Position numbers and translations under genes: made by a program. A stretch of 64,000 nt of DNA. Source: Conus ventricosus (Eukaryota > Mollusca > Gastropoda > Neogastropoda > Conidae). Position 1 is the stretch's first letter; each line of letters opens with the position of its first letter. The notes below the pieces were generated by a model. The model saw nothing but the letters and a program-made list of their open reading frames with translations, searched no databases and was not told where the DNA came from. Location: positions 7,521,509-7,585,508 of the forward strand of contig CM031628.1 of NCBI GenBank assembly GCA_018398815.1. The letters are read 5' to 3'. Of this stretch, positions 33,512-45,860 are shown one piece after another.

Positions 33512-34015
33512 ACTGTAACAGGTTCCTGTGACCATCCCAGCACGGTCGACATCCCCCACAGCTGGCCAACCACGCAAGGTCATTAGGACCGTTCGAAGGC
33601 TGTGGCCTGAAACTTCCCTGCGCTTTCGTCTCCCTCGACCTCACGCCCACCAGGTGGCACAGCACAACATGCAGCCACAGCCACAATACCTTCACCTGCA
33701 TGTCCCGCCAGCTGCGGTAAAACCGTAGTCCACCTGTATTGAGGCCCTGCAAGTGTGCACGGCAGGGGGGAAAGTGGTCCCGTTTGTCAGTGAGTCTCGT
33801 CATAGAGCAGTGGCCATCCTGGGAGAGCCGCAAAGGAGAATGCTGGGGACAGCAGCACAGCAATCACCAGTCGAAGCATCCATCGTCACATCTGTGACGA
33901 TGATTACTTCCGTAAGGATGTTTTTCCGATCTTGCGCAGCCTCTCGTGCTGGTCCAGCTTTCATCCTCCTTGATGAGGCTCCAACTTCAGGTCATTTTTG
34001 GTACGGAGGTATGTG
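33511..34015 (+). other. GC-rich island, possible unrecognised exon material
   Basis: Not a simple repeat and GC-rich compared with its flanks. A + frame from 33,753 stays open to a good donor-like GGAG|GTATGT at 34,008, beyond which GT repeats begin. No domain was recognised on either strand, and frames in the first half (33,511-33,720) are also unassigned. It could be a host exon or part of an old transposon. Confidence 0.25.
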
Positions 34016-34110
34016 TTTGTGTGTGTGTGTTGAGTGTGTGTGTGTGTGAGTATGTTTGTGTGTGGGTGTGTGTGTGTTGGTTTGTGTGTGGTGTGTGTGT
34101 GTGTGTGTCA
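34016..34110. repeat. (GT)n microsatellite
   Basis: GT repeats with TTG and GAG interruptions. Confidence 0.9.
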
Positions 34111-34429
34111 AAACCGAGTTATAATCAGATGTCCCCATCCCTTCCTCACCCATCACCCCCCGCCCCACCTCTGCCCGTTCCCACCTCATACCAGCTGTCC
34201 CAGATGAACACAAATAGACAACACACCAAACAAATACAGAATCTGTCTCTTTGCTCAAGATATCACATCGTTCTTTATTGAACACGTCAACGACTCGCGC
34301 AAAAAAAAACAACCAATGGATAAATCAACTCATTAATAAGCAAATAATTAATGAATGAAAAAGGAAAATAGAAAAAATGAAAAAATAAGTAAATGACCAC
34401 ATTGATAAACACATGAAAAATAAAGATCA

Positions 34430-34640
34430 ATGATCAATAAATAAATGGAGCTAGGGAAATGAACCAATCAATAAATGAGCTAGAATGAACCAATCAATAA
34501 AAGAGCCTAGGGGGAAAAAAAAAATGAACCAATCCATTAAATGGAGCTAGGAATGAACCAATCAATAAATGGAGCTAGGAATGGAACCAAACATACATGG
34601 AGCTCAGAGAATGACCAATCAATAAATGCGAGTCTATATA
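34430..34640. repeat. ~28-bp minisatellite, about 7 copies
   Basis: Unit of the form ATGAACCAATCAATAAATG + GAGCTAGG, with several length variants. Confidence 0.9.
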
Positions 34641-35450
34641 ACACAATCAATAAAGTAAATAAAGAATAATAAATTGATCAATTAATTGATTTCAAGATAC
34701 ATGCATATAAGCCACAGAAAGTGGACAAAAAAATTAGAGAGAATAACCACGGACTTCGCTCATGACAAGTATGCGAACAGTTTATTTTTCCTTCCCCTAC
34801 TTCTCAGAATGCCTCTGTATTCCAACTTGTTGAGCTGTTATTCACACGCTGTTACATTGTAGTGAATCTATGTTAGAGTATGTTAAAAAAGTAGTTTATG
34901 TTGTCTTTTATATTAAAATCCCCTGTTTAATTCATGTCAGTGTTTATAGAATCGCTCCCGTGTCGTCTAGTATATCCAATGTACTGTATTGTCACAATAA
35001 TTTTCTGTGAGCAGAGCTGGCCATTCTCTCCAGCAAACTGGCAAATTTCTCTGGTGCTGCCATTTCTCATATTACATGGATGTAGGGGTTCAGTTTTTAG
35101 CAAGTTTTTACCTCCCAGCACCATCCGCCTTTTCCGAAAATATAGAAAAAAAAATCAACATTTGAGACTAAAAAATGTTGTCTATCAGGTCCGTTGAAAT
35201 GCAACACACATTCCTATCATTCGACGCAAGAATATTTTCGCCGATAATTATTAGTCACAAAAGTGCATAAACTAACAAATCAAAACGGTTGTGAATACTC
35301 ATTCCTCTCGTCATCATTTGCAAGGATGCAACTTAACCCCGCATTTTTCTCTGCTTCCTGCCATACAACTGGTTAGCAGTGGAGGGTTCCAGGCTTCATT
35401 CAAATACAGGATGGCAAACTCCACTCCTTTCTCTCATCCATAACGCTCCA

Positions 35451-35500
<50 letters not shown>

Positions 35501-35600
35501 ACACACACACAGCACACACACACACACACATGCATTGTTTATGTAATATCACTGAAATCTGTGCGAAGACACAAAAACACTATTCTAATCTAAGACACTG
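34641..35600. other. No gene recognised; (CA)n at 35,452-35,530
   Basis: A+T-rich sequence. Opposed open frames at 34,927-35,197 show no recognisable domain. Confidence 0.45.
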
Positions 35601-35611
35601 TTCGTCAAAGC

Positions 35612-35764
35612 TATTTGTCCAGGAAAACAGGCCTAATCCTATACTGCTCCATGCATTCATTAATGACCTTCCGAAACTTACCTGCAGACGACTGTTCATC
35701 TGATGTTGGATTTTCAACGGCACCAAATTCCATGTCTGTTAGAAGCACATGAACGTAATAGTTT
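35612..35764 (-). other. Short open frame containing a consensus splice donor
   Basis: On the - strand about 50 codons are open, including MEFGAVENPTSDEQSSA. They run into CTGCAG|GTAAGT (exon edge at 35,682), and an acceptor-like TTCTAACAG lies two bases before the ATG (ATG at 35,733). It could be a small coding exon of an unknown gene, or the tail of a decayed element because the frame continues past the donor. No family was recognised. Confidence 0.2.
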
Positions 35765-37073
35765 CTTTATCTACAAAGCTGCTTACAAAATAAATAAACT
35801 GTATTTGTACATCAATTGATTGAATTTCAAATCATTTTTAACCAAAACCTGATCCTAAGAAATACCTCTTGCATTCAAATTCGTCAAATATCATACGAAC
35901 AAACACCGCCCATACAAAGTTTGCGGATTATTTTCCGTAAAAAGGTAACAAATACTCAAGAGCATTTTGTAAAATTAAGCAAACAAAACACTGCACACCC
36001 TGAAAAGAACCAAAAAACAAAAAAACAAACAAACAAAAAGGTTCAAAAGTGAAATCAGACGTAACATTCACCTCTGTACCATGCTAATTATAACCAGATC
36101 CTTTTATTGGAAATAGACATGTGGAGTTCCCTATCTACAGATCTCACGATGAGCAGCGCAGTTCTCATTCCCAACCCTTTCCTACCGAGTTTAATCTCTA
36201 GCACCCACCACCACCACCATCACTCCCCCTCCCCACCCCAACTCTTCTCTAACTCTACCCTCATCCCCTACGCCCACTCCCACAAACACGCAAGGCAAGA
36301 CACATGAGTCTGCAATTATAAATGCCTGCATAAAATCAGTGAGGCTTCCTGCCTCCTGGAACATGGTTGATGCCCAGATCAGGTTTACAAAACTGTACGC
36401 AGCTGAGTTTTTGGTTACACATAACAAAGCAAAACCACAATCACATCTTCTAACAGACATCTGAAAGCATGCGTCTGAAATGTATAATCATTTCCGACAA
36501 TTCATTGCTAGAATTATCCGAAATGTTCCACATCTGAAAAGGAAACGATTCGTATCAAAGGGAACAAAATGTGCCATGAAAAAGGAGAAATGGATTCCAA
36601 ATAGACATCGTCTGGAAACAAAAAGGAGGCGCTTTTAAGATCCATACTTTCAAAGAATTTACTGAAACTACCGACAAAAAGTAAACCGCAACCACATTTT
36701 GAACGATGACATGAGGTCGTAGACATCGCGACAGTGGTCATGATCCACAAACAGAAAAAGAAAGATACATGACATTACCCATGGAGGAGAAAATGGTCGG
36801 TAGAATATTCTCTGTGGTCTGGACCATCTACTCCATCAAGATACCAACCCAGACTTTATGCAAACAATGCACGGAGTGACATGCTTCTGCGTGAAGCACT
36901 ACAAAGCCATGCTGCAAAATATTTCCTTATTCCAGAACATGAAACGACTGTAATGGTTCGTATAATTGGATCCAGTTTTAAACTGTCGTTCCAAGAAAAA
37001 AGCTGTTGCTCTCTTTCGTGAAATTTGTGATTAACATGTTTTGTCATACCTCATTACAATAAAACTCTAAAGG
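35765..37073. other. No gene recognised
   Basis: A+T-rich. A + strand frame of about 60 codons at 36,845-37,022 and opposed frames at 36,191-36,750 have no assignable motif. Poly-A-rich runs lie near 36,005-36,045. Confidence 0.4.
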
Positions 37074-37098
37074 TCACACACACACACACACGACACAC

Positions 37099-37133
<35 letters not shown>

Positions 37134-37184
37134 CACACACACACACACACTCACACTCCATACCACACACAAAAGGAGCACACA

Positions 37185-37235
<51 letters not shown>

Positions 37236-37413
37236 CACAACACACACACACACATACAGACACACACCAGAGGATCATCACACACACACACGCTCGCACG
37301 CAACACACGCAAACGGCCACACCACACACACACATACACACGCCATGCGCGCTTCGTGCATCTGCACGCACACATGAACACACACACACACAACTACACA
37401 CACACACACACAC

Positions 37414-37454
<41 letters not shown>

Positions 37455-37475
37455 ACACACACACACACACACTTT
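37074..37475. repeat. Long compound (CA)n array
   Basis: About 400 bp of CA repeats broken by CACG and CATA variants. Confidence 0.95.
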
Positions 37476-37579
37476 TGGATGACTGTGACAAAGAAATTTA
37501 AAACTCCAAGTCAGGCTTTGACTATATAAAAAAAAAAGTGTATCACCGTGAACTTGAGAAAATCACCAACTTTAATGAT

Positions 37580-38900
37580 AGAAAATGGACTACCTTATCA
37601 AGGAAAAACAAAAATCATGCTGTTTTTCTTCAGGATATGACCCAAATAAATACCTGAATTCACTAAATGGTGCACATCATAAAATATACACAAATTTGTC
37701 AAATTTCTCGGCGTCTACCTCATTTCAAAACTTTCCGTGGAAATACCACATAGACTACATAACAAACAAAGCTAAAAAAGTCTGAACTAGTATGTTTAAG
37801 TCATAAGCAAATGGGGACAGGACACAAAGGCACTAATTTCTCTCGCATACTTCCCTTGTACGTTCACGGGCCCCCCCACCCCCCCCCCCCTTTTTTTTTT
37901 GACGTATGGCCAGTTTGTTTTTTTTCAGCGCTCCCGCGCACTTGTAAAGAAACTGCAAGCATAGATACCAAAGCTTACCAAACTTGCACTGGGTGTAGCA
38001 AATACACGCGATCAATTAGAACTTTCAGAGAAGCAGTGTTTCTACCCCTCGTTGAACAAAGAAATAGCCTCACTGGGCTGCGAAAATTTATCCTTAAAAC
38101 ATCTGCTTACGAAACATTATCACTAAAAGAAACAAATCTTAATTCAGAAACCGATTTGGCAAAAAGACTAGAAACAATACAGTCATTCAAGTCCTAACCC
38201 ATATGCCACAGTTTATAATTTGTAATACAGATCTGAACGGGGAAAAATGTTGCAGTTAAACCTTCTTTATCTCCACTTCCAGAAGGGAACAAAATCACCC
38301 AATATTTAACATTGATACACAGATATATCAAAAAACCATTCCCCTAATCAATTAAAAGTAGTAATTCTGGCACTTGAAAGTAAATATACCGACTAACTAA
38401 AGAAATACACCGATGGAATCAGTTCTTGAAGAGGAAATCACTGGTGCACTTTTGTAATACCTTTATTAAAAACAAAAAACAGATACTACATTGTAAACAT
38501 TATTCCATTTTTACTGCTGAACTTGTAGCCATACTTATGCATTAAATTACATTGTAGATCTTTCGGGGACAGACATCAAAATCATATTCGTTGGATTCAA
38601 AGTCTGTTTACACCATTAAATCCCGAGGCATAAGAAATCGACCTGGTATGACTATGAAATAAAACCTATCATTCCATGAGTTGGTCTATAAAGGGTACCA
38701 GCGCATAGAAAAAGTCCTCAAAATCAGTTGCTGAACGCAACAAAAACAAATATCAGTATTACCAGCACTGTGTACAAGTAAAGAATGCAGCGAATCCGAA
38801 ATCCTTTAAAACAATTATCTGTAATGCATATCCAGACATGACACTAGTTTGCTGTATAGTCCGGATTGGAATCTTTAGAACAAAGTATTCGAAAAATATA
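37580..38900 (+). pseudogene. Decayed non-LTR retrotransposon: RT C-terminus plus RNase H
   Basis: The + strand reads an RT thumb/connection (37,585-38,195) with WKYHIDYITNKAKK, SIDTKAYQT and TRSIRTFREAVFLPLVEQR. After frameshifts, RNase H signatures follow: KYTDG (38,405-38,420), a HSIFTAELVAI-type block near 38,505-38,535 and a degraded DSKSV block near 38,595. The D-E-D order is the RNase H pattern of I/Jockey-like LINEs. Stops and frameshifts are frequent. A C/T run at 37,869-37,900 interrupts the frame. It is a dead copy of a different lineage from the 15-kb LINE, in which no RNase H was seen. Confidence 0.7.
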
Positions 38901-39178
38901 CATTGCATATTTGCAACCAAATACTGTAAACACCTACTTCTTCACTGCCAGGAGTTAGGCACTCTGTTCCTCCATAAGTTAGCAGATCAATTGTCACCAT
39001 GCACCATTCTCCACTGAAAATATTTTAAAAATAATCATGCAATTACTTTGCAAGTTCTCTGAATTGTTTAATTCCAGTTTCCACTTGTATCTATCTCAGA
39101 TGTATATTAAACTAAAATTTATTGTGTTGTAACGCCATTGATATAAAAGAGTTACGATTATATGATATATAATGTTAG
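38901..39178. other. No feature recognised
   Basis: A+T-rich, perhaps the 3' end of the preceding LINE. Confidence 0.4.
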
Positions 39179-39712
39179 CCCCCCCCCCCCCTCCCCCCGC
39201 CACTCCCTTCCTCTGTTCCGACTTTCCACCCTGATCGCCCCCCATCCAACCAGCAAACCCCCCTCCCCCCACCCATCCCCTGCATTATGCTCCAATCTAC
39301 TAAACTTGTTTCGTTTGATATATTTTAATTTCCCCCCGATCAGCATACAATAAAGGTAGATAAACAACCAGGAAAAGTAAAATAACTACCTATCTACCAA
39401 CCATCCCATCAGTCCCCCTACCCTAGCAGTCCTCTCTCTCCTCTCTCTCATCCTCCCCTCTCTCTCTCTCTCAACTCTCTCTCTCTCACTCCATCTCTCT
39501 CTCTCTCTCTTGCACACTACACAGCTCACACACACACATAATTAATGCACCAGCTCAAACGCACACCCATGCGCGCGCGCTCCGCCCACGGCACACACAC
39601 AAGCACGCACACGACACTCACGCACACACACACACAACACACCCGCACACCACACACACACACACACACACACACAACACACACGGGGGGGATCGGAGGG
39701 GGGGGGGGGGGG
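39179..39712. repeat. C-rich, CT, CA and G-run tracts
   Basis: C-rich 39,179-39,280, CT at 39,425-39,510, CA with CACG variants 39,525-39,680, and G at 39,698-39,712. Confidence 0.9.
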
Positions 39713-40685
39713 ACTTAGGCACACACCAGTTCCAGACCACTATAACTACCCCCTGACAAATAACCACATAATATTTAATAGTCACGGTTAAACTAAAGAA
39801 CTAACACACACACACACACACACATCGTGATCAGGTACGTACACACACTACGATACACATCACGATTACACTGCCCACACTACAACACCCACCCAGAGAT
39901 CAATACCCCCACCACCAAACTGGAGACAGAACAAAATGTACAGAAGCTCCAGAATTTTATCTGATATTGCTATGCACTGAACTTATTTTGGACTTTGATA
40001 CGTGACAATCATGTTCACAAAACATTAAACCAACAACAAAGACAGAAACCGACGATTGCTATAATACTTTCATGATCCCATATCCTATTAATATATCCTA
40101 TTTTGTTATATTCAGTTAAAGCCTGAATGTTATTCCAGCGTGAATTCAGTAATGAAAGGGAAATACCTGTCACGTTTAAAGGATCAGTCGGAAACATAAA
40201 CACCACGCTCTTTTTCACTTATCTCCAGTTTTTTCAATAAAGATCATCAGCCCATCGTTTAATTAACATTCTCTTTTTAATCATCATAGATACTTCAAAC
40301 GGTTCTAAAACCTTGACGCCACTTTCCCTCTCTTGATTCAAATATTGTTTCAATCACTTTGCGGAAATTTCCCTGCATAGTGTTTATGATTTTTTTTTCC
40401 CCTGTGTCTTTTTTGTTTTTACCTTTTATCTTCACGGTAAGTCAATACACATTTGTCCCCTCAAACATTCCTTGCACATATTACAACACAATCACCCTCC
40501 ACCTCCCCCCTCCCCCCCCCCCCTCACAACATTGTCCCCCATCAACCCCCACCCGCCCCACACCCATCCCGCTCTCATCGTCATTGAATAAATAACAATG
40601 AATCCACCTTCACAATTTTCACCTTTTCAAGCACACACAAGGACGCACGCATGCATGCCAACCACCCTCGCACGCACTTAAGCAT
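39713..40685. other. No gene recognised
   Basis: A+T-rich apart from a short CA run (39,805-39,825) and a C-rich stretch at 40,495-40,565. Confidence 0.45.
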
Positions 40686-40689
40686 GCAT

Positions 40690-40694
40690 ACACA

Positions 40695-40751
<57 letters not shown>

Positions 40752-40848
40752 TACAACCACATGCATAACCTATTAGTCATACCCTAGGCCCCTACATACA
40801 TGGACGCGCACGCGCTCACCCAACACACACACACACACACCCCACACA

Positions 40849-40881
<33 letters not shown>

Positions 40882-40900
40882 CCACCTTGCACGCACGCCA
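40690..40900. repeat. (CA)n arrays
   Basis: CA at 40,696-40,748 and 40,825-40,885. Confidence 0.95.
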
Positions 40901-41570
40901 CGCCATACTCGTGCGTCGCCGTGTGCGTACAAGAGAGGAGAGAGATAGTAAAGCACGTGTCACAGGGGAAAAGTCCTGACATAGACAGAGAATGGGACTA
41001 TTAGCAGCGACAGACACAGATTGGAACCGTATCTGTGACAAGTCCAAGCCGACATATTTTTACATAGTATCCAAAACAGTTTTTTAATTGCCGGTTTATT
41101 TTTATAAATCATCAGAAAAGGAGAATGAAGAAAAGACAGAAAAAATAACAGTATTAGTGTTTTATGTGCCTTTTAAAAAGTCGTTACTTACGATTAAGTG
41201 ATGGTGTACATGTGTGCGATAAGATACTGTTTCTTATTGCCCAGCCGACCGCCAAATGGCCACATCAGGGCTGATGTAGCGAGTTGTGTGAGTGATGTGT
41301 GTGTGAGTAGTGTGTGTGGCGTTTTGTGTGTGTGTGAGTGTGGTGAGTAAGAGAGCTGAGAAAAGAGAGAGAGAGAGATTCAAGTGGTTTAGTTTTTTTG
41401 TTTTTTTATTTTAGAAGCCTTTAAAAACATCATTTATGAAGGAAAGAAACGAGATGAAGAGCAAGAGAGAGACAGAGACCCAGACAGAAAAACATAACAC
41501 ATACAGACGAAGACAGAAAAGAGAGGACTTCACAGAGAGTCATGTCTAACAACTGAATGAATATATAACA
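40901..41570. other. No gene recognised; short GT and GA repeats
   Basis: GTGAGTGTG-type repeats at 41,285-41,350 and GAGA at 41,360-41,380. No recognisable coding region. Confidence 0.5.
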
Positions 41571-41629
41571 AACTGAATGATTTTATTGTCCCCCCACTGC
41601 TATATCACCATTAATATCCCACCTTGGCT

Positions 41630-42070
41630 ACTGCTGTTGCTATATCACTACTACTGCTACATTAATAGCTACTACTGCTGTTGCTGCTGCTGCTACTACT
41701 ACTACTACTACTACTACGACTGCTACCTGTTATTTCTACTGCTGCTGCTACTGCTGCCTAATGTTACGACAACTGCAGCAGCTGGTGCTGCTTATTCCTA
41801 CTACCACCACCACTACTACTACACTGCTACTAAACTAACCACGCACCCACCCACCAAACCACCACCACCACTGCTATTCCAGTACACAAGGAGAAGGCGA
41901 AATCTTCTGAAGTTGTGCTATGAATGCGCTGCACCTAATTTCAGATCCTAAATGAGAATTGAAAGCAAAGGAACACGAGCAGAAGACTACTGCTGCTACT
42001 GCCGCCACTAACTGCTGCACAGCTGCTGCTGTTGCTGTTGCTGCTAAACTGCTGCTGTACTACTTCTGCT
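41630..42070. repeat. CTA/CTG/CCA trinucleotide repeats
   Basis: Interrupted ACT/CTG repeats at 41,630-41,880 and CTG-rich repeats at 41,980-42,062. The Y-rich open frame across them is an artefact. Confidence 0.85.
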
Positions 42071-42289
42071 GATATCATAAACTACTTCAATGATAGCACT
42101 AAGTATGAAGAATGTAAAAAGACAATGAAGACATGTGACTATAGACAATTGCTGAAGATCTATAGATCCCGTTTTAGATCTACAACGGAGTTTACGGGAC
42201 CACACCTGACTTGTATCCTGTGTCAACAATGACAGGTTCATCCCGTGGCTGACGGATCTCCGCAGCGACTTAGCCCTCACTACTTCCAT

Positions 42290-42610
42290 GTGTTCACACT
42301 AGTTGTACAGAGTGGTACAGAGACCCAAGACGTCCCCCTCCGACCTGGCTGGAGATCCGCGAAGTCACAGAACCTCTGCGGACACCCCCTGCAGTGACCA
42401 ACTGGTGGAGAGGTCTACGTCTGAATAGATGGCCACAACATACCCACCCCCGGTACAGCGCCCCAGCCCTGCCTCTCCCCCCTACAGATGGACCACCAGT
42501 CCGGCAGCAGAGGTCATCCAAGGGTTCAGGCAGGTCACCGTGGGCGTTAACCCTGCAGTGTGGTCCTGTGGGCCGACACCATTGGTTCACCATCCAGACC
42601 CACAGTTACG
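42290..42610 (+). other. Possible exon with tectonin (TECPR)-repeat-like segment
   Basis: GC-rich and non-repetitive. A strong acceptor CTCCCCCCTACAG ends at 42,486. The next frame reads WTTSPAAEVIQ then GFRQVTVGVNPAVW. The F/W-xQVTVG-x-VW pattern is the core of TECPR beta-propeller repeats. No clear donor or neighbouring repeat supports it and flanking frames are broken, so this is only a candidate. Confidence 0.22.
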
Positions 42611-42839
42611 TTTTGGACAGCCATGTAAAGGAACTGTTCCTCACATATCAACAACATCATCATCGTCCGTCATCGTCATCATGATCATGATCATACTGGT
42701 GATGACCGGATTTGAGATCTAGTTCTGTACAATGTACAAGTGCTGAGAGGGAGAAATAATCTGGATCTCCTCCCTCTGATTCCACATTTATTTCTTGTAC
42801 ACAATGATGGTTTGTGTGCGGCGTCCTGTCTGGTCCTGG

Positions 42840-43022
42840 CCATGTTGTCTTCTCTTGTCTGTTTGTCAATCTGTCAGTTTGTCTTTGTCTCTCGGACAGT
42901 TTGTTTGTTGCCCCTGTCTCCTTGTCTGTCCTGTTCTCTTTGTCTCTCTGTCCTTGTCTCTTTGTCTGTCTGTCTGACTCTTTGTCTCTCTGGTCTGTCA
43001 CTTGGTCTGTCTGTCTGTCATT
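42840..43022. repeat. TGTC/TCTG-rich simple repeat
   Basis: Interrupted TCTGTC and TTGTCTG repeats. Confidence 0.8.
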
Positions 43023-43450
43023 TGTGACTGTGTGCATCAGACCAGTCAGGGTGAGGTGTACGTGACGTGCATGTCATCATGATCATGCTGTTTTCAGGTG
43101 CCCCCCAGTACAGGGACACCTGGTTTCTCTGACTGACTTGATGATGCACGTGATGCCGACGTCCCCCTGCGGGGTCTGAGTGGTCACGAGTACCGGCCAG
43201 GGCGGTGTCACGTCCCCAGTGAGAGTGATGCAGAGGACCTGCCCTGGCCGGCACAGACCAGGGCACGTCACAGACTACCGCAATGTCCGGTGGTGGTGAG
43301 GGCGTGGGTCAGAGCGATGGGAGTGGTTGGGTTTGACTATATTCATACTCCCAGGTCACCAGTTTTCTGTTGATGTCATCCCTACACCACCACAGGGACA
43401 GCCGTGTCACCGTGTGTCACACCGCACACCTCGTCACCAACGTCTTCATG
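43023..43450. other. GC-rich segment with no assignable gene
   Basis: Open on the - strand at 43,083-43,271 with several Cys and Pro residues, but no recognisable motif. May belong with the GC-rich segment at 42.3 kb. Confidence 0.3.
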
Positions 43451-44035
43451 TTCCCCCCCCCCTCCCCTTCCTGCTCTTCATCTTTCGCTTCTTCTTCTTT
43501 CCGTTCCGTTCTATCCTTTCCTCCTTTGTTTCTTCTTCTTTCCTTGTTCCTGTCTCCGTTCCGTCATCATCCCTTTGTTCACGCTTATTCTTCATTCCCT
43601 TTGTCTTCCTCGTTCATTACGTCGTCTTTTCTTCTCCGTGACATTGTCGCTTGCGTTTCATCCTTCTTATTTTTCCCCCCCTCCGTGCTGCACTCTTTCT
43701 TTCTGTCTGTCTGTCTGTCTTTCTTCTTGGACGTCAATTACACATGACTCCAAAAACTGACTCCGTGTGACACGAGAGCGCGGCGCCGTAGGTATATTAA
43801 ACACACGCGGCAGAACTCCATAATCCCGACCTGTTTTTCAAACATTTATTTTGTCTCAGTCTGTCTCTTTCCTCCACGTCTGTCTTCTGTCTCCTCTCTG
43901 TCCTGTCTGTCTGTCGTCTCTTTCCTCTCTGTCTGTCTCTCTCTCTCTCTCTCTCTCACTCTCTCTTTCTCACTCATCATCTTTCTCCTCCTCCACTCTC
44001 TCTCACAACTCTCTCTCAGGACTCTCTCTCTTCTC
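43451..44035. repeat. Pyrimidine-rich (CTT/TCTG/CT) tract
   Basis: Almost continuous C/T on the + strand, broken by a short mixed segment at about 43,740-43,845. Ends with CT microsatellites at 43,935-44,030. Confidence 0.85.
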
Positions 44036-44297
44036 CTTTAAAAGACATTTACTATATAGTTTAGTACCCTAGAAGGTTCTATTTATTATACATGTACAAA
44101 TGTTGATCCAAATATGCAGAGAATTTCTTGGTTGATCATGTACTTCTTGCTCACGGCTTGTAAATTTTTCATTTGTCTGGTGATTTTAATGGTAGAACCT
44201 CTAATTGTTTCACAGAACTTTGAAAACCAGTTGAATTGAGCTGTGTGTCTGGAAGTCAGCCCCTCAGTGTTGACAGACAGTCTCAGATAGGTTTTGG

Positions 44298-44431
44298 TCA
44301 ATGAATATGCAAATCACTGTTTAAACATGTGCACTTCTTTGAAACGGCGTGTGTCAAGTTTGGTCAATGGAAAAATATGGCAAATCACCGTTAAACATGT
44401 GAATTTCTTTGACACGCTTGTGTCATGTGAC
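44298..44431. repeat. ~66-bp tandem duplication (2 copies)
   Basis: GGTCAATG, ATGCAAATCAC/ATGGCAAATCAC, GTTTAAACATGTG and TTCTTTGA occur in the same order twice, with small indels between copies. Confidence 0.85.
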
Positions 44432-45004
44432 CTTGAAGAGCATGTCGTTGATTTTTTTTAAATTTGTTTTATGTTTTTTAATGTCTGATGATGTGTTGCC
44501 TTTCTTGGACTCTAGTTAATAAAGGGTTCTACCAACATTGAATGGAAATTATTTATCTTCAGTTTTGGCCATAGACATTTCAAATAAAATTCTTATTACT
44601 TCCCCCCCCCCCCCCCCCACTCTCCTCCTCTCTCTCTGTGCTCTCATGTACATCATATCACATGATAAAAGTGAACAGACAAATTTATCCACAGAATAAA
44701 GATGTAAACCATCTTCGTGGATTCTGTTTTATTTAATGCAGGCATTCCATGGTACATCCACAGTTATAGTAGCCATCATCCATGCAGTGCCGTGTTACAA
44801 ACCGATGATTTTTTGTTGTTGTTATTAATTCACATATATGTGGTGTGTTTTAAATTGGGTGACCAATTCTTTACAAATCCACAACAAATCTGGTGTTTTA
44901 ACATGATGACACCTTACAATCCACACAAAATGTAGTGAGTTTTAAAGGACTAAACATAGCGACAGTCATTCATTAATCTCATCTGGAAACATATCAACTA
45001 TCTC
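44432..45004. other. No gene recognised; 17-base C run at 44,602-44,618
   Basis: A+T-rich with two AATAAA words (44,518 and 44,583), but no adjacent coding region. Confidence 0.45.
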
Positions 45005-45390
45005 TCTCGTGCAACACACACGAGAACATGCCAATGCACACACAAGCAAGACACATGCGCACTCACACATACAAACACATGCATGAGGTCATGCGTGTGC
45101 ACCGCTCACACTACACATGCTCTCAAACACACACACACCTACACAGAAGAATGAACACAAGTATGCACACATCACAGTAACTTACACGCATGAGTGTGCG
45201 CAAACACAAACACACACAGCAACACAACATTACACACACATTCACAGCGCACTTGCGCTACAACCAAGCACACATGCATGAACAAACGCACCCATGTGCA
45301 TGCGTACATGGCACCTCAGTTACTCATACAAACCGATCACACACCAACACACTCACACACGACACATCACACACACACACACCCACACAC
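45005..45390. repeat. CA-rich degenerate repeat
   Basis: CACA and CATG-rich sequence ending in pure CA at 45,368-45,390, abutting the retrotransposon. Confidence 0.85.
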
Positions 45391-45486
45391 AATGAGGAAG
45401 AGCGCTCTGGAGATTTTAAAAGAAATTATCCGGGGTACATTTAGTCACGATAGAAAATTCACCCTTACAAACCTGTGGAAAGGGAC
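45391..45486 (+). repeat. 5' LTR-like remnant (direct repeat with 50.83 kb)
   Basis: Shares AGAGCGCTCTGG, GATTT, AAAGAAA, TATCCGG, TACATTTWRTCAC and AAAATTCAC with 50,831-50,920. The similarity stops after about 95 bp, so the 5' LTR is truncated, or this is only an internal shared segment. Confidence 0.55.
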
Positions 45487-45554
45487 AGGTAGAAAGAGAC
45501 TCAGATGAAAGAAGAGAACAGGGGAGAGAACACCATCGGCAGTTGGAACAATAA

Positions 45555-45860
45555 GAGACTGGAAAATGGACAAGGAAGAAAAAGAAAATAAGACAGCTTG
45601 AAAAAGAAGGAAAAAGAGAAAATAAGACAGCTCTCGAAAACGAAGAAAACGAGAAAATAAGACAGCTTGAAAAAGAGAAAATAAGACACTTGAAAGAAAG
45701 AAGAAAAGAAGAAAAATAAGACAGCTCGAAAAAGAAGAAAAAGAGAAAATACGACAGCTTAGAAAAAGAGAAAAATAAGACAGCTTGAAAAAGAAGAAAA
45801 AGAGAAAATAAGACAGCTCGAAAAGAAGAAAAAGAGAAAATAAGAGAAGCTCGAAGACTG
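45555..45860 (+). repeat. Purine-only ~32-bp minisatellite in the gag-like region
   Basis: Repeats of AAAAAGAGAAAATAAGACAG + CTYGAAAAAGAAG, about nine copies with indels. In frame they give KEKIRQLEKE-type heptads, i.e. a highly charged coiled coil. Such Lys/Glu helices precede the capsid in many metazoan gypsy gag proteins. Confidence 0.8.

Noticed and set aside
33511..34015. A DSL/EGF-type extracellular domain suggested by a CDDDYF word
   Set aside because: The required cysteines do not follow in any frame. The resemblance is limited to a few residues.
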